From: an uncultured Rhodospirillaceae bacterium
GTDB taxonomy: Bacteria; Pseudomonadota; Alphaproteobacteria; Rhodospirillales; Rhodospirillaceae
Assembly: GCA_943787205.1 (NCBI GenBank)
Contig: CALSLN010000014.1
Coordinates: forward strand, 1 to 64,000
Length of the DNA stretch: 64,000 nt
Reading direction: 5' to 3'
Position numbers and translations under genes: made by a program. Under the pieces are notes generated by a model that made no database searches, had not been told where the DNA came from, and saw nothing but the letters and a program-made list of their open reading frames with translations. Position 1 is the first letter of the stretch, and each line of letters opens with the position of its first letter. Below, piece after piece: positions 48,619-58,059 of the stretch.

Positions 48619-49317
48619 CTAGTTCATATGCTTTACGTAGATTTCTTCAATATCGGTATGACTTACGGCTGAAGGATCTATTTCTTCTAGAATACGGCCA
48701 TCACGCATAATGCCAATTCTTGTGCCGACTTCCTTGGCACGGAATATATCGTGAGTTGCCATAATAATGGCCGTTCCGTTTGACTTCATTGTCTGGAGAA
48801 TGTTCGCAAACTCGTTGCTTGCTTTTGGATCCAAGCCAGAAAATGGCTCGTCTAACAAAAGGGCTTTGGCCTGCTTGGCAATGGCAATAGCGATTCCGGT
48901 CTTCTGACGCATCCCTTTTGAATACATTGAAATTTTCCGGTCAGCCGCTTCTGATTGCAGGTCTGCTGATGCGAGAATGTCTCTGAGTTCATTTTCGGTA
49001 TAGCTATGTCCCCCCAGCTTTGAGAAGTATTTGAGATTCTCAAGACCCGTGAGCTCTGGGTAAAGCATGACGAGTTCGGGAATGTAACCAAGATACTGTT
49101 TGGTTTCGTGTGGATGATCTGCCACGTCTAGACCATTTACCAATGCCTCTCCTTCTGTTGGATCGAGGAAACCTAGAAACAGCCGTATTGTCGTTGACTT
49201 GCCTGCCCCATTGGCACCCAACAAAATATAGAGTTCGCCCGGTTCAACCGAGATGTTGAGTTGAGTCAAAGCGGCTAAGTCGCCGAATGACTTAGACAAA
49301 TTACGAGCTTGAAGCAT
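48619..49317 (-). CDS. ABC transporter ATP-binding protein
   Basis: A 232-residue ATPase from ATG 49317, with GGACG upstream. Walker A is LLGANGAGKSTTIR, the signature is MYSKGMRQKTGIAIA, and Walker B is ALLLDEPFSGLDP followed by the H-loop MATHDIFR. It resembles the CcmA/NosF/NatA export-type group. No permease gene is adjacent in this window. The neighbour upstream encodes a YcnI-like copper-associated protein, so a metal-related role is possible. Confidence 0.85.
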   Translation of the reverse strand: MLQARNLSKSFGDLAALTQLNISVEPGELYILLGANGAGKSTTIRLFLGFLDPTEGEALVNGLDVADHPHETKQYLGYIPELVMLYPELTGLENLKYFSKLGGHSYTENELRDILASADLQSEAADRKISMYSKGMRQKTGIAIAIAKQAKALLLDEPFSGLDPKASNEFANILQTMKSNGTAIIMATHDIFRAKEVGTRIGIMRDGRILEEIDPSAVSHTDIEEIYVKHMN

Positions 49318-49402
49318 AGGTAACGTCCTTTTTGAGGATAGAAGATAAACGGGGGCGGTCACTGGACCGCCCCGTTTGCGACAATAAGCAGCTATTTGGG
49401 AG

Positions 49403-50052
49403 TTATTCTTTTGCCATCGCTTCTTGTTGCATGGTGTTGCCGCGTGCTTGTTCCGTTGTCCATTCCCACGGGTACTGATTCTTTTCTGGTGCGCGGATCA
49501 CCAGAAATGGGGCCGGTGTCGGTGTGGCCGTCATAAATGCCCAGGTCTTCTTCGCGAATTCTGGGTCATTGATATCAGAGCCACCTCGGGCAGGTCCACA
49601 TAGGGGTCCGTGCCTTCTTCGCACACCGTGATATTTTGTACGTGGAACACTTTGCCAGGCTCATCGGGCAAGGTCATGCGGAACTTAAACGGATACCATC
49701 CGTTGGCGGGGACGGTTTTTACAGGGTTTTTCCACACGATCTCGCCTACGACTTCATTGACTTCACGGCCATGGGCCATGATCGGTGTTTCCAAAGTGCG
49801 CATTTTGTATTCGATGCCCAGGCCCGGATCGAATGCTGCTTTGGCGTCGGTAACGCCGTCGGGACCTTGATCCGCAGTCCGACAACCGGGCTGTTTTTGC
49901 AACCGTGGTTGACGCTGAGAACCATAGGCGTGGAATACCCGGCATAACCTTCCTTGAGGTCTAGCCCCGTTGTGGGCGTTGGCTGGTGCGGTGCCGATGC
50001 TCAAACTCAAGACAGCTGCGGTAGTAAAAAGTACCTTCTTAAACAATGTCAT
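49403..50052 (-). CDS. YcnI-like (DUF1775) periplasmic protein (frameshifted)
   Basis: A signal peptide (VLFTTAAVLSLSIGTAPANA) leads to a mature N-terminus beginning AHN. After a one-base shift the reading gives STPMVLSVNHGCKNSPVVGL, the HGC-x-SP motif of DUF1775, then WKNPVKTVPANGWYPFKFRM and MTLPDEPGKVFHVQNITVCE. A second shift near 49570 leads to the end RGNTMQQEAMAKE. YcnI-type proteins bind Cu(II) through the mature N-terminal histidine. Its position beside the ABC gene suggests joint expression. Confidence 0.7.
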
Positions 50053-50408
50053 ACTCCCCCTATTTTTATACTTGAGACCGATGTTTGCGGTCAGTTCCGT
50101 CGATCAGAATCAGAAGCGATTTTCAAGCGTCATAGTACCCGTTTTGAGGCTTTTTTGCTAGGATATTGGGGTCTTTTTCGCGTGTTTGGGACGTTGATCT
50201 AAGCGTGAAAACGTCAAGTTGTCTGGGCGAATCACCGGCCATCTATATGTAGTGCTCTGCTTCTACAATTTTCGGAGTTTCTTCAAGATGTCGTACCGAA
50301 TTTCCCCCAGGAGCTAAAATATTCAATTGAAATAATCGTGTAACATTGAAAGGTAATGCACCTCATGGTGAGGGCTAGTCATCGAGGCTATTTAGAATGG
50401 AGGTGTGT
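50053..50408. other. Divergent promoter region
   Basis: No gene seen. It separates the minus-strand YcnI-like gene from the plus-strand DUF1838 gene and should hold both promoters. A GGAGG ribosome-binding site lies at 50400-50404. An inverted repeat CACC-TCA-TGGTG is near 50360. Confidence 0.5.
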
Positions 50409-51328
50409 ATGTCTGTCGTAAACGCGCTGAATCGCCGTGCTGCAATTGGGACCTTAGCCGTTTCGGGCAGTTAGCTCCTTGGCGTCAACGAAATCAAATG
50501 CCAAATCGCTTGAGAAAATTGATTATACCAACCCAGACCAAGGGCATCGCGCGAACGTCAAGTTAAAGGGTTCGTTAGGTAATGAATGGGTGTGGCGTCA
50601 CTATTGGGGGGGATGTCCTTGCAGTTCTTCCCGAAGGCGCTCCGATTCCCATGTTCAAATTCATGGGCCTCATCAAAGCGAAATGGACGGACAATGAAGA
50701 CGGCACTCACACTGAGCTTTTGTACGATACGTCTTCCTTTCTGCACAGAGACACCGAAGAAATACTCGACGTCTTTGCGAACCCAATAACTGAAAAAAAG
50801 AACGACGTGATTCACGTGTGGGATGGTCCAACAACTCGACGCTCACTCGAAACGGACCCGTTTATCCCTGGACGCCCACGCCTCCAGCAGACCCAGTTAT
50901 TCTTCCATGGCAGGTGGTAGATGGTCATGCGTGGTTGACTGAGCAAGCCGTGTTTGAACGTACCCATCCGCTAAAGCCGGAAGAGTGGCCACTTGCATCT
51001 TCCGGAGAAAACACAGTGTCCAGTATCAATCTCACGCTTTCGGGACGAGTAGAGGATATAGAAAACCCTGACATTTTGTCTGCACCACACGATATGAACT
51101 GGGTGTCGATGCGATCTTGGTTGCCTTGGCTTTTGATGGGGGAAACGTCCTGGATTATTAATGACGCGTGGCATCGGACGTAAAATTTCGGGACCTGAGG
51201 CCTTGCCAGCTAAGATCTTGGAAATTATTGAACGGCAACAACCTAACTACCTGACAAGCGAGGCACCTTGGGATAAGCCGATGAACAGTTGGCAGCGATA
51301 CGCTGAGACGCGTCAGCCAATTAAGTAG
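50409..51328 (+). CDS. Tat-exported DUF1838-family protein (frameshifted)
   Basis: ATG 50409 opens a twin-arginine signal (LNRRAAIGTLAVSG) that is followed by a shift into SNAKSLEKIDYTNPDQGHRA. Further joined frames contain KFMGLIKAKWTDNEDGTHTE, NWVSMRSWLPWLLMGETSWI and the end GPEALPAKILEIIERQQPNY. The pattern, including the tryptophan-rich region and the LP…ILEIIE ending, fits DUF1838. At least four one-base shifts are needed. It is a paralogue of the gene at 20135-20960. Function unknown. Confidence 0.68.
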
Positions 51329-51393
51329 CTAATAGCTCCACTCGTGAACCGGGTAGCTGGTGTCGTTTGAAAGAAAGAGCTGAGGTCTGAACG

Positions 51394-52444
51394 ATGAGTC
51401 TATTTATTGTACAGAGAACGTTCTTGCCGCGATGCAAGGGACGATTTCCTAATTTGTGTACTTGCCTTAATTGGTTTGTCTGCACCAGCTACTACGGCTG
51501 AAGTTGAATGGCGCCTCGCCCACTATCTTCAAGAGGAACACTTCTTTGCTGCGGGTTGGTTGTCCGATTGGGTGGAGGAACTGGAGCGTCGATCTGATGG
51601 GCGTATCAATATTGAGGTGCATCCCAATAACTCGTTACTGAGACTTGCAGCTATTGCGCCAGGGGAGTGCGTGACGGCGTTGCCGAGATCGGTTTTGGAC
51701 CCGCACCAGTCAGCCCTGTTTTAGACCTTGTCGAGCTGCCATTCGTGGCCGACTCAGCGGTTCATGGCACTCGCATCGTAAATTCCCTCCTTGAAGATCA
51801 AAGTCTGTTGAACAACGACTTGTCTGGGCTGCATGTGGCAGTGTTGCAAACCAATGCACCGTCATTGATTCATACGAAAGATAAGCCCGGTTCGGATACC
51901 GGCTGATCTAAGTGGGCTCAAAATGCGCGGCGCAACGGACTACATTCGCGACATCTTGAGTGTCCTTGGATCAGAGCCAATTGCAGGCTATCTCGCACCA
52001 CAAGTTTATGGATTGCTGGAGGCAGGCACGGTCGATGGAACGATCTGGCCCTATGAAGCCATGCGTATTTTTAACCTGGGCGAACAAGCCAACTATCACA
52101 CGGAAATGTATTTCTTCGTTTCCGTTCTCGGGCTTTTCATAAACGCTGAAGCACTCAATTCTTTGCCAGAAGACCTTCGAGCACTGGTTAATGACATGTC
52201 TGGTCCGGGCGTCGCACTCAGCGCGGCCACGGAGTGGGATAAAGAAGAGCAGCGAGGGCGAGGCAATGTCATTGAACTAGGCAATACAATTATCATGCCG
52301 ACGCCAGAAGAACGGTCCACTTGGCGTGAGGTGGCTAAGTCCTTGATCGACGAGCGACTCAACGAACTTAGTCAATCCGGGATGAACGCCGAACAGCAAT
52401 ATCGAGAGTTGCTGCAAACGGCTACGTCCTTGGCCACAGAGTGA
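51394..52444 (+). CDS. TRAP transporter substrate-binding protein, DctP family (frameshifted)
   Basis: Joined frames give about 345 residues. A signal peptide (FLICVLALIGLSAPATTA) precedes EVEWRLAHYLQEEHFFAAGW, then ELERRSDGRINIEVHPNNSL, GVRDGVAEIGFGPAPVSPVL, YLAPQVYGLLEAGTVDGTIW and a helical C-terminus. These match DctP-type periplasmic binding proteins, which capture organic acids. No DctQ or DctM membrane genes are near, so it is an orphan. Shifts near 51440, 51660 and 51890. Confidence 0.78.
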
Positions 52445-52474
52445 GTTAAGCAACTCACTGGTATCGCCGAGTTC

Positions 52475-53020
52475 TCAATCCCTTTGTAAAACCTGACTGA
52501 TCTCAACAACGTATCCGTCTGGGTCTTCCACCAGCATGTCGAGGCCACGCTTGCTCCCGGCTGGTCCATCAGATGTGTAGCCTTTGGGGGCACGAAGAAT
52601 AGGGGTTCCCAAAGCTTCAAGGTCGAGCTTTACGGCCTCCAGATTGTCCGTCTCGATTACGAGCACAATATCCATCAACCCGAGGCCCGCGTCTTTCGGC
52701 CTGCTCGGTTTGAGCGGTGGGCTGCTGTATTCCAAGAGGCCGATCATCCCGATGTAAGGATCCTCGCCAGCCATGATGATCACGCGGGCATGGCTCGGGT
52801 TGGAATTGAGCGGCAAACCAGTCAAAGCCTCGGGGTCTTGGTCTTCAGACCAATCTAGCCATTCCCTAAAGCCGAGTGCTTGATAAAAGGCTTTAGACTG
52901 TTCAACGTCTTGAACGAGTAACGTTGTTCGTCGAAGCATTGCTTCTGCGCCAACGATGTCAGAGATAGTGCAAAGCAATAGTAAAGTAATTGCTCCAATG
53001 CTTCTGATCATCGACGCCAT
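52475..53020 (-). CDS. Secreted VOC-family protein (glyoxalase-like)
   Basis: An intact 181-residue protein with a signal peptide (SIGAITLLLLCTISDIVGAE). The mature part has the two beta-alpha-beta-beta-beta units of the vicinal oxygen chelate fold: RTTLLVQDVEQSKAFYQALG and MDIVLVIETDNLEAVKLDLE, ending LVEDPDGYVVEISQV. One metal-ligand glutamate (VVEIS) is visible. Secretion is unusual for this superfamily. Substrate unknown. Confidence 0.78.
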   Translation of the reverse strand: MASMIRSIGAITLLLLCTISDIVGAEAMLRRTTLLVQDVEQSKAFYQALGFREWLDWSEDQDPEALTGLPLNSNPSHARVIIMAGEDPYIGMIGLLEYSSPPLKPSRPKDAGLGLMDIVLVIETDNLEAVKLDLEALGTPILRAPKGYTSDGPAGSKRGLDMLVEDPDGYVVEISQVLQRD

Positions 53021-53229
53021 TGCCGCTCTTACCCTTTCAACGGGTTACGTTCGTGCTTGAGGTGTTCCCACGCATTTACATTTTCAGCCCATTGATTTTT
53101 TTCCATTTAGGCCCCTTTATTGAGAGAGTTATTCGAGGAAGATTTTTTATTTCTCTGAATACCACAATCTCAATGTCGTGTGGTCAGCCATGCAGTTGTC
53201 AAGCCAGCGGTTGCCAGCATACATAGTAC

Positions 53230-54225
53230 CTAATTGAGTTTAGAACTCTTTAAACAGTTAATTTCGTTGCCTGCGTAGTGCACCGATATTTGCGATGGTG
53301 CGCCTTGCGCGCGGGCAAAAGCTAGAATGTGAGGCGACTCTTCATCAAAGGGATCCTGATCGAGTAGGGTTAGCTTTGTGGTTTCCATAATTCTACCGTC
53401 TTCAACGACAGTCGGTCCGCGTATTAATTGAAGGAATAGAGGCGGGGTTCCATCTTGCTGTTCTATAATCTGAGCTATGCTACCGCGGTCATGCACCTCC
53501 TTGACAGTTTTAGTCGCAGCCCCATTCTCTTGAATTGTCACCATGCAAGAAAAAGTATTCTCTTTGTATAGCCTGAGGTGAGACTTGTCATATCTTCCGG
53601 TGACTAGGCTTCCATCATCGTAATAGCCGTTGTCGTATACCCACAACTCTGTCGGAGAGAGAACCCACTCGGTATGCCATGTCATTTGCTGATTGTCGCG
53701 AGACATCATTGTGCACGTGCCGTCGTTCATTGTTCCCTTAAGCAGCGTGCCGTGACGACGCCAGTAAAAATTACAGTTGCCGCCAAACCGTGGGTCAGGT
53801 CCTATTGCTGCCCACATATCGGGGTGCAAGTGGGCGTCAACGTAGTCATCGGGGTCCTTTATGCGGCGACCATTAAAAGTGACGCCATTATTCTCCTCAT
53901 CTAGTTCAGTCAGAAAGAGGACCTGTTGGATGATCGGCCCATCGGAACCGCCAGCCCGTATTTGAGAATAGAAAACGTGCTCACCCAAGTGCGGTGCATC
54001 GATACGGGCAAAGACACGATATTGATGGCTGTGTTCTCCATCCGGCGGTGCACCGTTCGCTCGCTCATATGCGATTTGGGGCATTGAGTCATAGTTGCCA
54101 GGTATCCAGGCCGAGACATCACGCAAGACTTGCAGTAGTTCCGGTGAAGGGGCCGCTTCTGCTGACAAGGATTGTAGTATGATCGCTGTTATGCCTAAGC
54201 AGCCTAGTAACCTGATTCGAATCAT
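53230..54225 (-). CDS. Secreted CpcT/CpeT-like protein
   Basis: An intact 331-residue protein with a signal peptide (GITAIILQSLSAEA). Segments WIPGNYDSMPQ, FNGRRIKDPDDYVDA, GNCNFYWRRHGTLLKGTMND and SPTELWVYDNGYYDDGSLVT follow the CpeT/CpcT pattern, in which a beta-barrel binds phycobilin in cyanobacteria. Nothing here suggests photosynthesis, and the protein has about 100 extra C-terminal residues. A tetrapyrrole- or lipid-binding role outside the cell is possible but not shown. Confidence 0.65.
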   Translation of the reverse strand: MIRIRLLGCLGITAIILQSLSAEAAPSPELLQVLRDVSAWIPGNYDSMPQIAYERANGAPPDGEHSHQYRVFARIDAPHLGEHVFYSQIRAGGSDGPIIQQVLFLTELDEENNGVTFNGRRIKDPDDYVDAHLHPDMWAAIGPDPRFGGNCNFYWRRHGTLLKGTMNDGTCTMMSRDNQQMTWHTEWVLSPTELWVYDNGYYDDGSLVTGRYDKSHLRLYKENTFSCMVTIQENGAATKTVKEVHDRGSIAQIIEQQDGTPPLFLQLIRGPTVVEDGRIMETTKLTLLDQDPFDEESPHILAFARAQGAPSQISVHYAGNEINCLKSSKLN

Positions 54226-54661
54226 AGTGCTTTGGTTTCGTTATGCTGTTTTCACATTTGGTACGCTTGGTGTTCACAACGCGTTAGTGTGCAATTGATA
54301 TTGGTCTTTGTGAAGGGTAGCTCAGTCCAGGCAGCCCATAGTAGTGGCAGGGAAAGAATTAGCGCTTATAACGGTCGCATAAGATGTGAATATGAGGACT
54401 TAGAGCTGTATATACTCATAGCCACACCTCATCCAGGTGTAGACAACGCTGGTAGCGGGTCCCCGATTTGAACCTCAGATAAGCAGTCGCATGAGAGGTG
54501 ATAATGGACGACGTGCCGTGGAAGATTCAGACTTCAAGAATGAAACTTAGCGTATTTTTGAGTTTTAGATTCTTATTAAATTTTTCGACTAAAAAGTTTT
54601 TACTCGCCGTGCATCGTCGAAAAAAGTGAACGAGAAGAGTTTGTAACTTTTGAGATTCCAG

Positions 54662-54683
54662 AAGTTACAAACGTTTGTAACTT
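54662..54683. repeat. Perfect 22-bp palindrome
   Basis: AAGTTACAAAC followed directly by its reverse complement. A related half-site TTTGTAACTT stands 16 bases to the left, and a second hairpin, AACGGA-ACA-TCCGTT, follows at 54685-54699. The spacing suits a dimeric DNA-binding protein or a terminator structure. Confidence 0.75.
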
Positions 54684-54726
54684 TAACGGAACATCCGTTT
54701 TGTTATGTGTTTGAGAACACAGAATA

Positions 54727-54742
54727 AAAAAACGCGTTTTTT
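54727..54742 (-). terminator. A/T-rich palindrome, possible tRNA-Gln terminator
   Basis: AAAAAACGCGTTTTTT is its own reverse complement and lies 86 bases past the tRNA 3' end on the minus strand. The stem is A/T-rich with CGCG at the centre, so its strength is uncertain. Confidence 0.4.
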
Positions 54743-54828
54743 GCTATGTTTTTGAGTTTGTTGATTTCTTGGTAGGGGGCTATCTTGGGTTTGTAACTTA
54801 AAACCTAGGAAAACTGCCAAAAAATAGT

Positions 54829-54903
54829 TGGCTGGGGCGGCAGGGATCGAACCTGCGAATACCGCTACCAAAAAGCGGTGCCTTACCACTTGGCCACGCC
54901 CCA
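54829..54903 (-). tRNA. tRNA-Gln (anticodon UUG)
   Basis: On the minus strand the gene runs TGGGGCGTGGCC … CGCCCCAGCCA. The 7-bp acceptor stem TGGGGCG/CGCCCCA, the anticodon loop TTTTGGT in the stem CCGCT/AGCGG (anticodon TTG), the T arm GCAGG-TTCGATC-CCTGC and an encoded CCA are all visible. tRNA 3' ends are common integration sites, and the accessory DNA lies on the side where this 3' end points. Confidence 0.96.
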
Positions 54904-54999
54904 CCAAGGAATGGCGGGACCATAAGGGAAAGTTTGCGCCGCCGCAACGCCTTGCTGACAGCTATTTTGCACCGAGCATTTGGCCTAAAAAGAGGCCCT

Positions 55000-57077
55000 C
55001 TAAAGGTTTTCTAAGGCCTCCAGAAATGCCCCTGGCGTGAGGATTTGCGGCTGCACCGTGGGTTGCCCGGAGGCGTCGTAAAGCACGTAGAGCGGCACTC
55101 CAGAGCGACCAAAGGATTCTAAGGCCGCAGTAATAGACGGGTCTCTATTGGTCCAGTCTGCCTTGAGATAGGCCACACCTTTACTCTCTAGGGCGGCCTT
55201 TACGTCTGCGGTAGAGAGGGCTGTCTTTTCATTGACCAGGCAGGTGATGCACCAGGCGGCGGTAAAGTTGATGAAAACGGGCGTGCCGCTTGCGCGCAAG
55301 TCTTCCAGCCGAGCCGGCGAGTAGGATTCCCAATTCGCAGAGCTACTTTTTTCTTGCGCCGATTCAAATGTCGGAGGCTGCGGCACACTGGCAAGGAAAA
55401 AGGCCCCAATGGCGGCTGCCGTGGCAAAGCCAGTCCCAATGAGGCGACCTTTCCCTTCGCTCGGTGCATGGCCAAGCACCCAAGCCGTGAAGGCAATGAG
55501 GATGAGGCCAGCCAGAGTCGCTGCAAACCCCATTGCGTCAGCTTGCTGTGCGACGACCCAAACCAACCACGCTGCGGCTGCATACATGGGGAACGCCAAC
55601 ACTTGTTTGAACGTCTCCATCCACGCGCCCGGTTTCGGTAGGGCACGGGCAAAGGCGGGGACAAATCCTATCAAGAGGAACGGTGCGGCTAACCCTAGGG
55701 CAAGTCCTTCGAAGACAGCGATAACCACTAGCGGCGGCTGGGTTAATGCATACCCAATCGCGGGGGCCATGAGCGGGGCTGTGCACGGTGTTGCAACAAC
55801 GGCGGCCAGGACACCTGTAAGGAAAGAGCCCACTGGTCCATCGCTTTTGATCCAGTTCGACCCTACACCCATCAAGCCGTTTCCAATATTGAACACGCCG
55901 GAAAGGCTAAGGCCGACAGCCAGCATGATGTATGCCAGAACGGTCACGAAGCCCGGAGATTGGAGCTGGAATCCCCATCCGATACGGTCCCCCCCGGCTT
56001 TTAGAGCAAGCAATACGGCTACGAGAACGCCAAACGAAACCATCACTCCCGCTGTATAGGCGAGCGTGTCTCGGCGTGCGCTTCCGTCATTGCCATGCTT
56101 CACAATCGCAAGGGCTTTAATGGAAAGCACCGGAAGCACACACGGCATTAGGTTCAGCAGAATTCCGCCTAAGAACGCGAACAGGAGGGCAGCGATCAGG
56201 CTCATGTCAGACGTTGTTGCAGGTATGTTGGCCGGTGACGCTGCGCCCAGAGTCATGGGGGCGTTTTCAAAGGCGAAGGCGCGTTGCGTATCGCCGTCAC
56301 CAATGGTGATTAATCCGCCTAGTGTTTCAAGCTGGTCTGGGTCCGGCACCGTAGCGACGGTGAGGCGAAAACCGTCTGCGGTCGGGGCTATAGATTGTGG
56401 CGCCGTGTTATCCATCAGGTATGTGGCGTAGGGATAAAACCTAATCTCACCGGTCGGTATGTCCGCCCACTCCGCACCGAGTGACAGCATATCCTGTGTC
56501 ATGGATGCGCTGACCAAACCGGGCAGGGCTTCCGGCAGGGCCGAAGCCGTCGTCATAAGATGGGAGCCATCTAATGTAGAGGCGCGCGGGGCCAGAGGGT
56601 CAACGGTGATCGGAATCGAAAATGATCCGTCTTCCGGAATGCAAATATCGGCGCAGACGAGCCATGTCACGCGCGCTGAAAGCGTTTGCGTTGCCGGTTG
56701 GTGAGTCATCAGCAATGGATAGGCGAGCGAGCAGTGTTACTTCATCGCTGTACCCGAAGTTCATCAGGGTGCCATAGGGTTGGCGTTCTGGTGTTGGCCA
56801 CTGGATCGGCCCGACCGCCATGCCTGGAACGAGGCTCCAATCGATCATTGTGGCGAGGCCAGAGTCGCCGGGGTTGCGCCAATAGGTGTGCCACCCTTCG
56901 GCCATTTCGAGCTTGAGCCCGACCCAGATGGTCTCACCGGGAGCGACACTTGGCCGTTACAGTTAGGAGCGTTGCAGTGACACGCTCTGTGGTGACAACG
57001 GATTGGGCGGAAACCGCCGTCGGCTGGGAAAGCACGATCGCGCTCAGCAGCACCATATAAGAGATAAAGTTTTTCAT
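55000..57077 (-). CDS. dsbD: DsbD/ScsB-type thiol:disulfide interchange protein (one frameshift)
   Basis: Joined frames give about 690 residues: a signal peptide (MKNFISYMVLLSAIVLSQPT), a periplasmic alpha domain (GWHTYWRNPGDSGLATMIDW, VTWLVCADICIPEDGSF), eight membrane helices with MPCVLPVLSIKALAIVKHG and VVATPCTAPLM, and a thioredoxin-like domain with AWCITCLVNEK. The protein passes reducing power from cytosolic thioredoxin to periplasmic partners, including apocytochromes awaiting haem. This would be relevant to the many c-type cytochromes here. A shift near 56700-56950 splits the N-terminus. Confidence 0.88.
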
Positions 57078-57164
57078 GATGCTGACTCTAGTGTTCCAAC
57101 TCCAGGATTCAAGTCACGAGCGCGGGAGCGGAAGGCGATTAACACAACTATTGCTGGGTTATGC

Positions 57165-58049
57165 CTAGCCGGGGCTTTTGATCTGTAAAGCGCTTGGCTT
57201 GACCCACCACTCTGGCCGGGCTGAGGCCAGGGCCTGGCTGGCGGCCACGGCCGCTTCTAAGGAGGTCAAAGAGACCGAAACAGGTCGGCCCAGACCCGCT
57301 CATGCGCGCGAGAGCACATTTTGGAAGCGCCGCGATTTCCGTCAGAACATCGCGAATGATGGGGGCGAGGTCTGTGGCGGGGGCGGTTAGGCTGTTCTCC
57401 AGGCCAGAAAGGAATGTGATGAATGCAGCATAGTCACGGCCCTTAAAGTTTTGGGGACCGGCAGAGCCCATTGGTCCGTTCAAAGTGGTTTGAAGACGGA
57501 TTGCGGTCGACAACGGCACTCTAGGATTAACAAGCACTAACCAGGCCGAAGGCCAATGAAGGGCTGGGGTGACGGTCTCCCCCGATCCCAGAGATCTGAG
57601 CGGCACGACCATAGCGGCAAATTGGCACATCGGCGCCGAGTTCAGACGCTAGGATGTCATCACTGAGTGTGTCGCTATCTGAGGTGCCCCAGAGTGCCAA
57701 GCATCCTGACACGGCGGCTGCGGCGTCTGCCGAGCCACCTCCCAATCCAGCGGCAACGGGGATGTTTTTTTCGAGGACCATATCGACGCCGGTCGATACA
57801 CCTAAGTGTGCTTGGACCAATCGCGCGGCTTGAACGACAAGATTGCGATCATCGCATTCGATTGTTTCGGATTCAGGGCCTGAGATGGTCAGTTGAATTT
57901 CTGCAGCGTCACGAAGAGTCAAAACGTCGGTCACGTCGGTGAACCCGATGAGTGAGTCTAGTTCGTGATACCCGTCGGTACGTCGTCCGACGACATGCAA
58001 GCTGAGATTTACTTTGGCCGCCGCGGCCAGCGTCAAGGGCCGCAGGCAT
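57165..58049 (-). CDS. ispE: 4-diphosphocytidyl-2-C-methyl-D-erythritol kinase (frameshifted)
   Basis: Joined frames give about 290 residues, a normal length for IspE. The N-terminus has AAAAKVNLSLHVVGRRTDGY, the GHMP ATP loop is IPVAAGLGGGSADAAAAVSG, and the C-terminal motif is ALARMSGSGPTCFGLFD, with the correct end SQALASARPEWWVKPSALQ in a second frame. ATG 58049 fits the start if one base is removed near 58035. IspE phosphorylates CDP-methylerythritol in the MEP isoprenoid pathway. It begins ten bases after the TPR gene, as one operon. Confidence 0.9.
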
Positions 58050-58059
58050 TGTCAGGGCC

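Larger units (their letters stand above)
54226..54828. other. Intergenic region rich in palindromes, left of tRNA-Gln
   Basis: No gene supported. The right half has a cluster of inverted repeats (54662-54742) and several TTTGTAACTT copies (54640, 54673, 54790). It marks the boundary between the accessory region and the conserved chromosome. Confidence 0.5.

Noticed and set aside
40828-54800. A 16-bp direct repeat (TTGGGTTTGTAACTTA) at 40828 and 54785, the second near tRNA-Gln, as island ends
   Set aside because: About one such pair is expected by chance, the repeat is outside the tRNA gene, and no integrase lies between the copies.
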